A DNA stretch of 64,000 nt from SIG307 sp964609025 (GCA_964609025.1 CAZSQM010000008.1:1-64000); one strand, 5' to 3'. Shown: positions 44,865 to 53,694, counted from the stretch's first letter. Notes: a model not told the origin generated them from the sequence alone. Numbers and translations are program-made.

Positions 44865-46418
44865 TTACAGTAGCGGCGCAAAGACACGCAGTACCACCTG
44901 TGCCAGACGTACCGGCAATTTCTTACGCGCCAGTTCTTTTGTAATCAGTTTACTCTGTCCCATCGTTTCGATTGCATCCTCTTTGATTTTTTCAATCTCG
45001 CTGCAATGACTTAAAAATACGCCGCATTCAAAATGCAGATACAGACTCCGGTAGTCGAGATTAATGGTCCCGACGGTCGCATATACATCATCACACACAA
45101 ACACCTTGGCATGAATGAAGCCCGGAAGATACTGGTAAATCTTTACGCCGCTCTCAATGAGCTGCATATAATAAGACTGCGTCAGCCAAAAAACAAACTT
45201 CTTGTCCGGCCGCCCCGGCGTCACGATTCTGACATCCACACCCCGCTTTGCCGCCAGACAAAGCGCCGTCATCATCTCGTTATCCACAATCAGATACGGA
45301 GTAAAAATATACAAATATGTTCTTGCGGCGGCAATCATATTCAGATATACGTTTTCACCGACGGTTTCCTTATCAAGAGGCGAATCTCCGTAAGGCTGGA
45401 TATAGCCGTCGCCCTGAAAAATACCGGAATGGTACGCATGCGGAAGCAGCTTTGAAAAATCCGTGTCCGTCGGACGGATTGCATTCCAGACCGTTAAAAA
45501 CATCACCGTCAGATTTGCCGCGGCCTCGCCCCGCACCATAATGCCGGTGTCCTTCCAATAGCCGAACTTATCCTTTTTGTTGATATACTCATCCGCCAGA
45601 TTAATGCCGCCGGTAAAGGCGGTATGACCGTCCACCACTAAAATTTTCCGGTGGTCACGGTTATTCATGACCAATGAAAACACCGGAATAAACTTATTAA
45701 ACGCCTCGCACTTAATTCCGTACTGCTCCAGTGTATGATAATAGTGGTACGGCAGCACAAAAATCGAACCAAGATCGTCGTAAATCATCCGGACATCCAC
45801 GCCTGCCGCCGCTTTTTCTTTCAGGATCTCAAGAATAGAATCCCACATTTCCCCTTCTTCTACAATAAAATATTCCAGAAAGATAAAATGCTCCGCCTTT
45901 TTTAACTCCGAAAGCAGAACCGGGAAATTTTCCTCTCCGCTTTTAAAATAAGTCGCCGTGCTGTCGTTCCATACCGGAAACTTCGCATAATCCCTGATAT
46001 AACGCGCCTGTCCCGCAGCCGCAGGGTCTAACTGCTCCAGGCTCTCAAAAACAGCCGCATCCTGCTTGATAAAGGGCCGAAGCTGTCCCTCCGAACGACT
46101 TAGTTTGTTTCGAAGGGATTTTGACGGAAGCCAGCCCGAAAACAACAGATACATCGCACCGCCAAACAGCGGAAAAATCAAAATCACAATGACCCATGCG
46201 ATTTTATAGGCAGGGTTGTCCCTTGTATTTACCACGGCAATGACCGCAATCAGACTGATTAAATTAAACGCCAGCGTCATGCCCGGCGAATACTCCGCAA
46301 GTTCTGTCAAAGAGGCAACCATCCAGATGATTTGCAGCAAAAGTAAAACGCCGACAATTACAACCCGGTGTAACAGTGTATTCACTATTTTTTTCAATAC
46401 ATTCTTAAAAGACTTCAT
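44865..46418 (-). CDS. cls: Cardiolipin synthase
   Basis: Phospholipase D-family membrane enzyme joining phosphatidylglycerols; 517 residues. Two N-terminal membrane helices and a PLDc_N domain, then two HKD motifs: DHRKILVVDG (HxKxxxxD) followed by GGINLADEY, and IHAKVFVCDD followed by TINLDYRS. GGAGGGG before the ATG at 46418 sets the start, removing 16 codons. It joins pgsA and cdsA as the third phospholipid gene in the window. Confidence 0.94.
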   Translation of the reverse strand: MKSFKNVLKKIVNTLLHRVVIVGVLLLLQIIWMVASLTELAEYSPGMTLAFNLISLIAVIAVVNTRDNPAYKIAWVIVILIFPLFGGAMYLLFSGWLPSKSLRNKLSRSEGQLRPFIKQDAAVFESLEQLDPAAAGQARYIRDYAKFPVWNDSTATYFKSGEENFPVLLSELKKAEHFIFLEYFIVEEGEMWDSILEILKEKAAAGVDVRMIYDDLGSIFVLPYHYYHTLEQYGIKCEAFNKFIPVFSLVMNNRDHRKILVVDGHTAFTGGINLADEYINKKDKFGYWKDTGIMVRGEAAANLTVMFLTVWNAIRPTDTDFSKLLPHAYHSGIFQGDGYIQPYGDSPLDKETVGENVYLNMIAAARTYLYIFTPYLIVDNEMMTALCLAAKRGVDVRIVTPGRPDKKFVFWLTQSYYMQLIESGVKIYQYLPGFIHAKVFVCDDVYATVGTINLDYRSLYLHFECGVFLSHCSEIEKIKEDAIETMGQSKLITKELARKKLPVRLAQVVLRVFAPLL

Positions 46419-46536
46419 CTGCCCCTCCTTTTTACATCTTTGAGAACAAACAAACCCACTTATCAACTATACCTAATTCTTCCGAATTTGTCAATGTACG
46501 GGTGGTCCGATGCAGATTACATTTTCGCCCGGAACC

Positions 46537-46574
46537 AAAAAAGGAAGTTACGACCCTTACGATCCGTAACTTCC
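46537..46574 (-). terminator. Terminator of the TSUP/DUF308 transcript
   Basis: GGAAGTTACG (46543-46552) pairs with CGTAACTTCC (46565-46574) around a 12-nt loop; the minus strand continues TTTTTTGG. It separates the TSUP exporter gene from cardiolipin synthase. Confidence 0.85.
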
Positions 46575-46665
46575 CGTTATATCATCGCAGCATAATGCAA
46601 CCCGCGGAGAAAACGCTCCTTTTCCGGTATGAGCTTCGCCGGATGTCGAATGCCCCGGCGTTTTC

Positions 46666-47442
46666 CTATTTTAATAGCTTCACGCCCAGAACAACAACGC
46701 CGAGCAGCACAAGCACAATCCCGGTGACGCGGTTGAGCGTCTTTGTCTGTGCCTTATTGGCAATCTGCGCGGCAATCCTCGCCCAGACAAACGTAAAAAT
46801 CACACATAAAATAAGCGTTGTCAAATCCGGCATACCGCCGATGCAAAAGTGACTGACCGCACCCGTGAAAGCGGTGAACGCCATAATAAAAACGCTTGTC
46901 CCCACGGCGCATTTTAATTCATAGCCGAGCACCGTCGTCAGGACAAGAAGCATCATCATACCGCCGCCCGCACCGACAAAACCACAGATAAAACCGATAC
47001 AGCTCCCGCAGACAACCGACTGCACCAGACGCTTCTTTTGCGATACCGCATTCATCGCTTCTTTCGTTGTCATGACCGGCTTTACGATAAATTTCACGCC
47101 CAGCAGCATTGTCATAAAAACAGAAAAGCTTCCCATCGTACTGTTCGGTACATGACTTGCGACAAAACTGCCGACCATTGTAAACAGCAGCACAAACGCC
47201 ATCATCACAAGTCCGTTTTTTATGTCAATATTCTTATTCTTTTTGTAAGTGTAGGCGCTTACGGCGCTGGCGAGTACATCGCTGGCAAGCCCGATACCGA
47301 CCGCCGTATAAGCGGGAAAGTCCAAAAAGGTAATCAGCATCGGTCCGATGACCGCCGCCGCGCTCAGTCCGGCAAAACCGGTACCGATCCCCGCTCCCGC
47401 TCCCGCCAGAAAACACACCAGTATTTTTATCACGAGTTCCAT
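46666..47442 (-). CDS. TSUP-family (TauE/SafE) membrane transporter
   Basis: 258 residues with about eight hydrophobic helices and the duplicated Gly-rich motifs GIGTGFAGLSAAAVIGPML and GFICGFVGAGGGMMMLLV, typical of sulfite/sulfonate exporters of the TSUP family. The substrate is unknown. The start overlaps the end of the DUF308 gene by 13 bp, so the two are coupled and transcribed from the divergent promoter region at 48.1 kb. Confidence 0.85.
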   Translation of the reverse strand: MELVIKILVCFLAGAGAGIGTGFAGLSAAAVIGPMLITFLDFPAYTAVGIGLASDVLASAVSAYTYKKNKNIDIKNGLVMMAFVLLFTMVGSFVASHVPNSTMGSFSVFMTMLLGVKFIVKPVMTTKEAMNAVSQKKRLVQSVVCGSCIGFICGFVGAGGGMMMLLVLTTVLGYELKCAVGTSVFIMAFTAFTGAVSHFCIGGMPDLTTLILCVIFTFVWARIAAQIANKAQTKTLNRVTGIVLVLLGVVVLGVKLLK

Positions 47443-48002
47443 CTCTGTTCTCCCGACCCTTTCTCCCTGTTCCGGTTGCTGACAAACAAAGAAATCATGT
47501 CAAAAACAGCCTCCACAATCAAAGAAACCCCCGTAAACATCCAAAGTAACGTCGTCGTACTGAACGGATTCATCAGAATCACGGCCGCACAAAGCAGCGA
47601 TATCACGGCGCTGATTGCCGGCAAAAACCACTTTTTTCTTTTCAGGCGAAGCATATTTATCGTCCACTGAATCTTACCGAGCCCTGCCAAAAGAATCGCA
47701 ATACCGTATAAAATCGTAAGCAGCGGGAAGGTCGCAACCACCCAGTAGGATTTCAAAATGCAAAACAAACCGCCTAACAGAGCAACCAGACCGATGAGCA
47801 GCCTCTGACCGATTGCCGCCTCTACGGCGTCGGTTCGGAAATACCTTACGATACTTACAATGCCGATTACGAGCAGTATCACGCCAAAGCCGACGATAAT
47901 TCCTGTGGCAAAGCCAACCGGGCTGATAAACAGTAACACACCTACCAGAATTTCAAACAGACACATCAATATGCCGCTCATGTTTTCTTTTAACGTTTTC
48001 AT
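47430..48002 (-). CDS. DUF308/HdeD-like membrane protein
   Basis: 190 residues with six hydrophobic segments arranged as repeated pairs (GILMCLFEILVGVLLFISP, GVILLVIGIVSIV, LIGLVALLGGLFCIL, and so on), the DUF308 pattern of HdeD-like proteins. HdeD is linked to acid resistance in E. coli, but function here is unknown. It is divergent from the TetR regulator with overlapping promoters, so regulation by that protein is plausible. Confidence 0.75.
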   Translation of the reverse strand: MKTLKENMSGILMCLFEILVGVLLFISPVGFATGIIVGFGVILLVIGIVSIVRYFRTDAVEAAIGQRLLIGLVALLGGLFCILKSYWVVATFPLLTILYGIAILLAGLGKIQWTINMLRLKRKKWFLPAISAVISLLCAAVILMNPFSTTTLLWMFTGVSLIVEAVFDMISLFVSNRNREKGSGEQRWNS

Positions 48003-48059
48003 AATAGTAACCTCCAGACTTTGATTCTAACAATACATCTGTCAAATCGCATTTTGTAC

Positions 48060-48109
48060 TTGACAATTCCTATGAAAAATATAATAATATACATGTGTCG
48101 TTTTTGCAA
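48060..48109. promoter_or_regulatory. Overlapping divergent promoters between DUF308 and TetR genes
   Basis: Plus strand: TTGACA (48060-48065), 17 nt, AATAAT (48083-48088). Minus strand: TTGCAA (48104-48109), 17 nt, TATTAT (48081-48086). The two -10 boxes overlap, so one bound protein could block both. ACATGT at 48091-48096 is a short palindrome inside the shared region. Confidence 0.6.
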
Positions 48110-48189
48110 CAATCAGTTTATTCTATTTTGCCGTAAAAACAACATTTAAACAAAAAGTGTCGATTTCAATACTCTCTTTCAAAGGAACA

Positions 48190-48774
48190 GTGTGGTGTCA
48201 GTCAATGGAAAAGGTAAATCAAAGAGTGCTGCTCACAAAGCGCTTACTAAAAGAAGGACTTCTCCGCCTGCTAAAGCGGGAAGACATTAACAAAATCAAT
48301 ATCAGCGAGCTGTGTGCCGAGGCCGGTATCAACCGTGCAACCTTTTACAAGTATTATACTACCCCCCGGGACGTACTGGTAGAGATCGGTGCGGATATCC
48401 TTTATGAATTAAAGCTGTTATCCTACAAACCCGCTTCGCTGCAGGAAGCGCAGAAATCCCTGGAACATATCTGCAGCTATCTTTATGAAAAGGCAGATCT
48501 GGTAAAAATTTTAATTGCCTGCAATACGGACGCCAATCTTGCCAAAATATTTGACGAGCTCAACGAGCGGCTTTGGGACCTGAATAATAAATTAAACGAG
48601 CAAAACCGCCTTGACCGGGACGACGTCCGCCTTACCTCCACCTTTCTCTGGAACGGCAGTTACAGCCTGATCAGGCAATGGCTGGCGGAAGATATCCCGA
48701 AAACGCCGCAGGAAATTGCCGGGCTTATCTTCCGCATTGTATTCAGCGAAAGCTTTTTGGGCATTCGCCAGTAG
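48190..48774 (+). CDS. TetR/AcrR-family transcriptional regulator
   Basis: About 194 residues. The N-terminal helix-turn-helix is KINISELCAEAGINRATFYKYY; the C-terminal part is an all-helical ligand domain with no recognisable ligand. Start choice is uncertain: the GTG at 48190 has AAAGGA closely upstream, the ATG at 48205 lacks a well-placed Shine-Dalgarno, and the frame stays open to a GTG at 48157. It is divergent from DUF308-TSUP and convergent with the ABC permease gene (19 bp gap); either could be a target. Confidence 0.85.
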   Translation: MWCQSMEKVNQRVLLTKRLLKEGLLRLLKREDINKINISELCAEAGINRATFYKYYTTPRDVLVEIGADILYELKLLSYKPASLQEAQKSLEHICSYLYEKADLVKILIACNTDANLAKIFDELNERLWDLNNKLNEQNRLDRDDVRLTSTFLWNGSYSLIRQWLAEDIPKTPQEIAGLIFRIVFSESFLGIRQ

Positions 48775-48793
48775 CTTCCGTTACCGGTTGCTT

Positions 48794-51247
48794 TTATTCC
48801 ACCGCTTTTAAGGATTCGGTCATATGAATTTTGTCAATCTGCCGTTTCATAAACAAATTGACGATGAACGCAAACAACACCGTACAGAAAAACGCCATCA
48901 CATAGCTAAGCGGTGCTATACGAACCAAAAAAGTGATGGAGTCAATCCGAATCATGCTCATAACAATTCGATGAAACAGCATTCCGAGCGGCATGCCGAT
49001 AAAACTTGCAAGCACCGAGAGCACCAAGTTCTCACGCAACACATAGTTTTCCGTTTCCTTCGGATAAAAGCCTAACACCTGCACCGTGGCAATTTCACGG
49101 CTGCGCTCCGCCAGATTGATATTGGTCAGATTGAAAATCACAATAAACGCCAGCGCTCCGGAAAACAGCACAACCATGCAAATGATATAGTGCAGGCAGG
49201 AAAGCGCACAATCCACGTTATCTCTGGTTAACGAAAGCTGCGACACGCTTGTGATTTCGCTCATCTCCGTCAGCGTTTTTGCCGCTTCTTCCGTGACTCC
49301 GTCCACAGAAACCAATACCGTATTTGCTTCCCATTCTCCAAACGCGTCGGCGTAGGTATCTGCCGACACCATAACATAATTATAAATATAATTGTCAAAG
49401 ATTCCGCTGACCGTAACGGTACAGGTCCGCATCTTTGCGTCCCGGATTTCAATGCTGTCGCCAACCGACAAAGCAAACGTTTCGGCTACCTTATGATTTA
49501 CGATAGCCTCTCCTTTTCCGGGATATGCCACAGCTTCTTCCCCTCTATGAAACTCCCAAAACTCAGAAAGGCGGCTCGTATCCTCAAAGCTCATCAGTCT
49601 GACGGAGTTCATCGTTTTCTCCCCGAGAAGTTCCACCCGGTGAACGGACGCGGTATGGTAGGCGGCGATTTCCCGAAGCTCCTTAAGCTTTGCACAGACG
49701 TTCTCTTCGGTGCCCTCCTCAAAGGTTGCCTCAATATCATACTTCTGGATGTCCTCAAACTGAAGCGCACCGATGCCGATCATAGAGTCACGCACACCGA
49801 ACGCCGTAACAACAAGGCCTGCACAGCAACTGATTCCCACTAACATCATAATAAGGCGCTGCTTATAGCGGAACATATTCCGTAACGTGATTTTCTGTAA
49901 AAACGTCAACCGATTCCACAACGATGTAATTCGTTCCAACAGAATTCGTCTGCCGTTTTTCGCCGCACGGGGACGAATCAATGCAGCGGGTACGCTTCCG
50001 AACTCCTTTTGGCAGGAAATCAGAGTGGTTCCGAGAATGCTGATCAGCGATACTGCCAGAGTAAGAAACGCTAATCCCGGGCTGAACAGATAAATCAACG
50101 GCGAAAAATGATACAGGACGCTGTAAGCATACCAAAATACCTGCGGCAGTCCCCAGGTGCAGAGAAAAAATCCGACGCTCCAGCCAAGCAGCGTGGCGCT
50201 TCCGGCATAGAGCAGATATTTCGCCATAACTGCCGCGTTACTGTACCCCAATGCTTTTAAAACGCCAATCTGCGTGCGCTCCTCGTCCACCATTCGCGTC
50301 ATGGTCGTGCTGCAAACGAGCATGGCAATCAGAATAAAGAAAACCGGGAATATATTGGCAACACCGCTGAGAATGGAGGTGTCGTTTTCAAAGCTGATAT
50401 ACCCGGCATTCTCATCCCGCGTCAGCACATAGGTTTCCGGCTTTTTGATGCCGAACCGTTCCCCCAGTTCAGGGGTCAGTCCGTTATCGGCAAGCAGTCC
50501 GGCATACCGTTCGTCGGCAAGCTCATTGCACAAATCCGTTATTTCTTTTTCATAGCGCTCAATCAGCTCGTCGTACGCTTCACTGTATATTTCGGCGGTT
50601 TCGTTCAGCACCACATTTATTTCCGTATAAATTTCATCCGTAAATGCCTCTTTCGGAAGATACAGATAGGTATATAACGCTCCGCTTCCGATGCCGGTGG
50701 TTCCGCGGTCAAGTCCCAGATACAACGGCGAATTTACAAGCCCGACTACGGTAAACTCCTCCCCTTTTATCCGGGAAGTTATGCTTTCGTCGTTTTCATC
50801 GGAAATCCGAAAGGTTGTACCGATATCCTCCTCATGAAAAAATTTAGAATCGGCAAGACACTCATTTTCTGTCCCCGGCATTCTTCCTGCGGCAAGTGAA
50901 GGAAGATTTGTTTGCTCCGGTATCGCTAACAGCTGATACGGCCGGCTGCTGCCGTCGCGGCTCAGCATGGCGTCTACGCTGTTTGTCCCTTCCGCAGCCC
51001 TAATATAGGATAATCCGGCAAAGCGCTCCACATCCTCCCCGGTAAATCCAAGGGTCGAAAACAGCCGAAAGTCGTAAAAATTCTGCTCGGACAGAAAGAC
51101 CTCACAGGTATTCGCCATAGCGTCTGTGGTGATCTTCAGCCCCGCAAAGAAACCGGAGCCGAGCGCCACAATAAGAAGTATTGCCATATACCGTCCGAAA
51201 AAAGTACGTATGCTTCGCCATGTTAATTTTAAAATGGAAGTATTCAT
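48794..51247 (-). CDS. FtsX-like ABC transporter permease
   Basis: 817-residue permease of the MacB/FtsX-type (type VII) exporters. An N-terminal helix is followed by a large extracellular domain (about 40-280), three helices (about 290-410), a second helix and extracellular domain (about 460-700), and three C-terminal helices (about 700-805, including FIVIFNLTNINLAERSREIATVQVLG). Two FtsX domains in one chain are typical of Firmicutes efflux or lipid/peptide-handling systems. It overlaps or abuts the ATPase stop; ATG at 51247 matches the family N-terminus, while a GTG at 51259 is the alternative. Confidence 0.88.
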   Translation of the reverse strand: MNTSILKLTWRSIRTFFGRYMAILLIVALGSGFFAGLKITTDAMANTCEVFLSEQNFYDFRLFSTLGFTGEDVERFAGLSYIRAAEGTNSVDAMLSRDGSSRPYQLLAIPEQTNLPSLAAGRMPGTENECLADSKFFHEEDIGTTFRISDENDESITSRIKGEEFTVVGLVNSPLYLGLDRGTTGIGSGALYTYLYLPKEAFTDEIYTEINVVLNETAEIYSEAYDELIERYEKEITDLCNELADERYAGLLADNGLTPELGERFGIKKPETYVLTRDENAGYISFENDTSILSGVANIFPVFFILIAMLVCSTTMTRMVDEERTQIGVLKALGYSNAAVMAKYLLYAGSATLLGWSVGFFLCTWGLPQVFWYAYSVLYHFSPLIYLFSPGLAFLTLAVSLISILGTTLISCQKEFGSVPAALIRPRAAKNGRRILLERITSLWNRLTFLQKITLRNMFRYKQRLIMMLVGISCCAGLVVTAFGVRDSMIGIGALQFEDIQKYDIEATFEEGTEENVCAKLKELREIAAYHTASVHRVELLGEKTMNSVRLMSFEDTSRLSEFWEFHRGEEAVAYPGKGEAIVNHKVAETFALSVGDSIEIRDAKMRTCTVTVSGIFDNYIYNYVMVSADTYADAFGEWEANTVLVSVDGVTEEAAKTLTEMSEITSVSQLSLTRDNVDCALSCLHYIICMVVLFSGALAFIVIFNLTNINLAERSREIATVQVLGFYPKETENYVLRENLVLSVLASFIGMPLGMLFHRIVMSMIRIDSITFLVRIAPLSYVMAFFCTVLFAFIVNLFMKRQIDKIHMTESLKAVE

Positions 51248-51252
51248 CCTTG

Positions 51253-51960
51253 TCACCACTCAATCTCGTCAATGGACACGACGTTTTTATTGATTTCATT
51301 GGACTGTATCTTTCCGCTTTTAATCCGGATAATACGGTCCGCCATCGGGGCAATCGCCTGATTGTGTGTAATAATAATGACCGTGGTATTCCGTTTGCGG
51401 CTCAAATCATAAAGCAATTTCAAAACAGCCTTTCCGGTTACATAGTCGAGGGCTCCGGTAGGCTCGTCACAGAGCAGTAACCGGGGATTTTTTGCCAGTG
51501 CCCGGGCAATTGCCACACGCTGCTGCTCCCCTCCCGAAAGCTGTGCCGGAAAATTATCGGCACGCTCCGTAAGTCCGACCATGTCAAGCGCGTCTTTCGC
51601 CGGAATCGGATTTTTGCAAAGCTGTGCCGCAATTTCTACATTTTCAAGGGCGGTCAGATTCGGAATGAGATTATAGAACTGAAAAACGAAGCCGACATCG
51701 TGGCGGCGGTAGTCAATCAGTTCCCGCTTTCCAAGGGAGGAAATATCCCTGCCGTCAAATTCGATCGTTCCGCCTGTTATGGTATCCATCCCTCCTAACA
51801 TATTTAAAAGGGTTGTCTTACCGGCGCCGGAGGAACCTAAAAGAATACAGAACTCTCCCTGTTCAATTTCAAAGCTGACATCGCAAAGCGCATTGATTTG
51901 CGCGTTGCCGCTTCCGTAGGTTTTCATCACATGGTCAAATTTTATATAATGCTCCGCCAT
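51253..51960 (-). CDS. ABC transporter ATP-binding protein (MacB/LolD type)
   Basis: 235 residues. Walker A GSSGAGKTTLLN, Q-loop FQFYNLIPNLTALENVE, signature LSGGEQQRVAIARAL, Walker B LLLCDEPTGALD and H-loop TTVIIITHNQ. It pairs with the FtsX-like permease immediately downstream. The Shine-Dalgarno (AAGGAAGAGA) is weak and sits at the end of a long structured leader that contains an intrinsic terminator, so expression is probably attenuated. No two-component system is adjacent; a role in antimicrobial or envelope-stress export is only an inference. Confidence 0.9.
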   Translation of the reverse strand: MAEHYIKFDHVMKTYGSGNAQINALCDVSFEIEQGEFCILLGSSGAGKTTLLNMLGGMDTITGGTIEFDGRDISSLGKRELIDYRRHDVGFVFQFYNLIPNLTALENVEIAAQLCKNPIPAKDALDMVGLTERADNFPAQLSGGEQQRVAIARALAKNPRLLLCDEPTGALDYVTGKAVLKLLYDLSRKRNTTVIIITHNQAIAPMADRIIRIKSGKIQSNEINKNVVSIDEIEW

Positions 51961-51965
51961 AACAG

Positions 51966-52130
51966 TTATCTCTTCCTTTCTCTGCTTTTCAAAAATATTA
52001 TATAAAAAGAGTCAATCGCAAGTAAGCTTGCATCGACTCTTTTTGTATATTTCACGCTAATCCGTTTACTCACACAATTTCTGATTTTGGTACACCTTCT
52101 TCCATACCAAATATAAAATCGTCCGATCAT
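51966..52130 (-). CDS. Possible 54-codon leader ORF upstream of the ABC transporter
   Basis: An ATG at 52130 opens a frame of 54 codons (starts MIGRFYIWYGRRCTKIRN, ends KSRERKR) and stops 5 nt before the ATPase ATG. The product would be very basic and Tyr/Arg-rich. The frame runs straight through the leader hairpin at 52004-52044, so translation and terminator formation would interfere with each other. GAGAGGA abuts the ATG, too close for an efficient ribosome site, so it may be a leader peptide or a chance frame. I recognise no family. Confidence 0.35.
   Translation of the reverse strand: MIGRFYIWYGRRCTKIRNCVSKRISVKYTKRVDASLLAIDSFYIIFLKSRERKR
52004..52044. terminator. Leader terminator (bidirectional) upstream of the ABC transporter
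   Basis: AAAAAGAGTC (52004-52013) pairs with GACTCTTTTT (52035-52044), with an inner GCAAG/CTTGC stem. It has T-runs on both strands. For the minus-strand ABC operon it lies between promoter and gene, about 45 nt before the start codon, which suggests conditional termination. Confidence 0.8.
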
Positions 52131-52159
52131 TCCTCTCGGGAAACTCGACTATACCTTAT

Positions 52160-52188
52160 ATATTACAACCATCTATTTTCAATGTCAA
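52160..52188 (-). promoter_or_regulatory. Sigma-A promoter of the ABC transporter leader
   Basis: Minus-strand TTGACA (52183-52188), 17-nt spacer and TAATAT (52160-52165). The start point would be near 52153, giving a leader of about 190 nt. The leader also contains TTTGGTA/TACCAAA, a possible alternative stem. Confidence 0.75.
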
Positions 52189-52312
52189 TACTTTGGCTGT
52201 TTGTAGCTTGGCACAAACAATCCTTATAATCAACTTGAATTACATAGAAATGTTTGTTATTATATTTATATAATTTGGGTGAAACGGAAAACATCTAAAT
52301 AAGTAGAAAACT

Positions 52313-52559
52313 ATGAAAAATCGTATTTTGATGATAATTGGGCTGTTAGGAATTTTCCGAGCAGGTAAGAACCATGTTAAATGACTGGATGCGCTCTCCG
52401 GAATCCGGCTTTGACGGTATTATTGATTTTGAAAGTGTCGTAGCTGACCCGAATGACCCGACCAAGCTGTTAAAGTCCTATTCCCCGGGCGACGGATTAC
52501 ATCCGTACAAAGCATACGATAAAATGGCAGATGCCATTGACCTTTCCTTATTTGAATAG
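52313..52559 (+). pseudogene. Remnant of a secreted GDSL/SGNH hydrolase
   Basis: Only the two ends of the gene remain. The ATG at 52313 starts a signal-peptide-like stretch (MKNRILMIIGLLGIF), which is out of frame with the rest. From about 52358 another frame reads EQVRTMLNDWMRSPESGFDG, then IIDFESVVADPNDPTKLL and GDGLHPYKAYDKMADAIDLS to a stop at 52557-52559. This is the C-terminus of an SGNH-type esterase, with the Asp/His part of the triad in GDGLHP. The central ~200-300 codons including the catalytic Ser block are gone. It is an internal deletion product in an AT-rich gap of about 700 bp that otherwise holds the ABC leader. Confidence 0.75.
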
Positions 52560-52587
52560 ATTGGCTTCCTAAGGATTTTCCTATAAA

Positions 52588-52629
52588 GCAAAAAAAGAAC
52601 CGCTAAAGAGTGAACTCTTTGCGGTTCTT
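52588..52629 (-). terminator. Terminator of the rpsB-tsf operon
   Basis: A 16-bp stem with one bulge (AAGAACCGC...GCGGTTCTT plus inner AAAGAGT/ACTCTTT, 52595-52629) lies 35 bp after the tsf stop and is followed on the minus strand by TTTTTTT. Confidence 0.92.
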
Positions 52630-52663
52630 AATTTTACACTAATACGTGCTCGTAGCTAAACGC

Positions 52664-53605
52664 TTACAGGCCCATCTGAGCTGCAACTTCTGCTGCAAAG
52701 TTCTCCTGCTTCTTCTCCAGACCTTCGCCGGTTTCGAAACGAACGAACTTCTTGATTGCAAGCGTAATGCCGTTATTCTTAGCAACCTGAGCTACATACT
52801 GAGCTACGGACTGCTTGCCGTCCTCTGCCTTTACATATACCTGATCCAACAGGCAGATTTCCTTTAATTCCTTCTTGATACGGCCCTGAATCATGCCCTC
52901 GATAACCTTCTCCGGCTTCTGGGACTCCTTCGGATCGTTCATAATCTGCGCCTTAATGATTTCCTTCTCATGTGCAAGGTAATCTGCGTCAACCTCAGCC
53001 TCGCAGGTATACTTCGGATTCATAGCCGCAATCTGCATTGCTACGTTCTTTGCACACTCCTTTGCCGCTGCGCTGGCCTCGGAAGCCTCCATCTCAATTA
53101 AAACGCCGATCTTACCGCCGCTGTGGATATAGGTTTCAATAAAGCCGTTCTCAGCTACAACCTTAGCGAAACGACGAATCTTCATATTCTCACCGATAAC
53201 TGCAATCTGAGCTGCAAGCTCCTCTGCAACGGTCTTCGTGGTATCCTTTGCCCAGGTTTCGGCAAGGAAAGCGTCGATGTCTGCCGCATTGCTCGTAACT
53301 ACCTGCTCAACAACTGCCTTTACATAGTTACGGAACTTCTCGTTCTTTGCAACGAAGTCGGTTTCGGAATTTACTTCAACGATAGCAGCTACCTTGCCGT
53401 CTGCGCTGACGGTCGTTTCACAGATACCCTCTGCTGCGATTCTGCCGGCCTTCTTTGCTGCCTTTGCAAGACCCTTTTCTCTTAAATACTCTACTGCCTT
53501 ATCCATATCGCCGTTCGTTTCTGCAAGAGCCTTCTTACAATCCATCATGCCGGCGCTGGTCATCTCTCTTAATTCCTTTACCATAGATGCGGTAATCTCT
53601 GCCAT
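52664..53605 (-). CDS. tsf: Elongation factor Ts
   Basis: Nucleotide exchange factor for EF-Tu; 313 residues, the usual length range. MAEITASMVKELREMTSAGMMDCKKAL (residues 1-27) with the VNSETDFVAKN motif at about residue 80 is characteristic. GGAGG precedes the ATG. It follows rpsB by 89 bp, with a hairpin in the gap, and ends at a strong terminator. pyrH, its usual downstream neighbour, is about 41 kb away. Confidence 0.97.
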   Translation of the reverse strand: MAEITASMVKELREMTSAGMMDCKKALAETNGDMDKAVEYLREKGLAKAAKKAGRIAAEGICETTVSADGKVAAIVEVNSETDFVAKNEKFRNYVKAVVEQVVTSNAADIDAFLAETWAKDTTKTVAEELAAQIAVIGENMKIRRFAKVVAENGFIETYIHSGGKIGVLIEMEASEASAAAKECAKNVAMQIAAMNPKYTCEAEVDADYLAHEKEIIKAQIMNDPKESQKPEKVIEGMIQGRIKKELKEICLLDQVYVKAEDGKQSVAQYVAQVAKNNGITLAIKKFVRFETGEGLEKKQENFAAEVAAQMGL

Positions 53606-53640
53606 TTTATTTGCCTCCTATTTGTTGAATTTATTTGACA

Positions 53641-53666
53641 GTGCGTTCCCAAAACAGGGAACGCAC
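53641..53666. other. Hairpin between rpsB and tsf
   Basis: Perfect 10-bp inverted repeat GTGCGTTCCC/GGGAACGCAC with loop AAAACA. There is no T-run on the minus strand, so it is more likely an attenuator, processing site or stability element than a terminator. Confidence 0.6.
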
Positions 53667-53694
53667 CTCGCATTTCACATTTTACTGATCCGAA

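Noticed and set aside
51961..52663. Prophage or mobile-element remnant around the ABC leader and esterase fragment
   Set aside because: AT-rich and with a pseudogene, but no integrase, transposase, attachment repeat or phage gene is visible.
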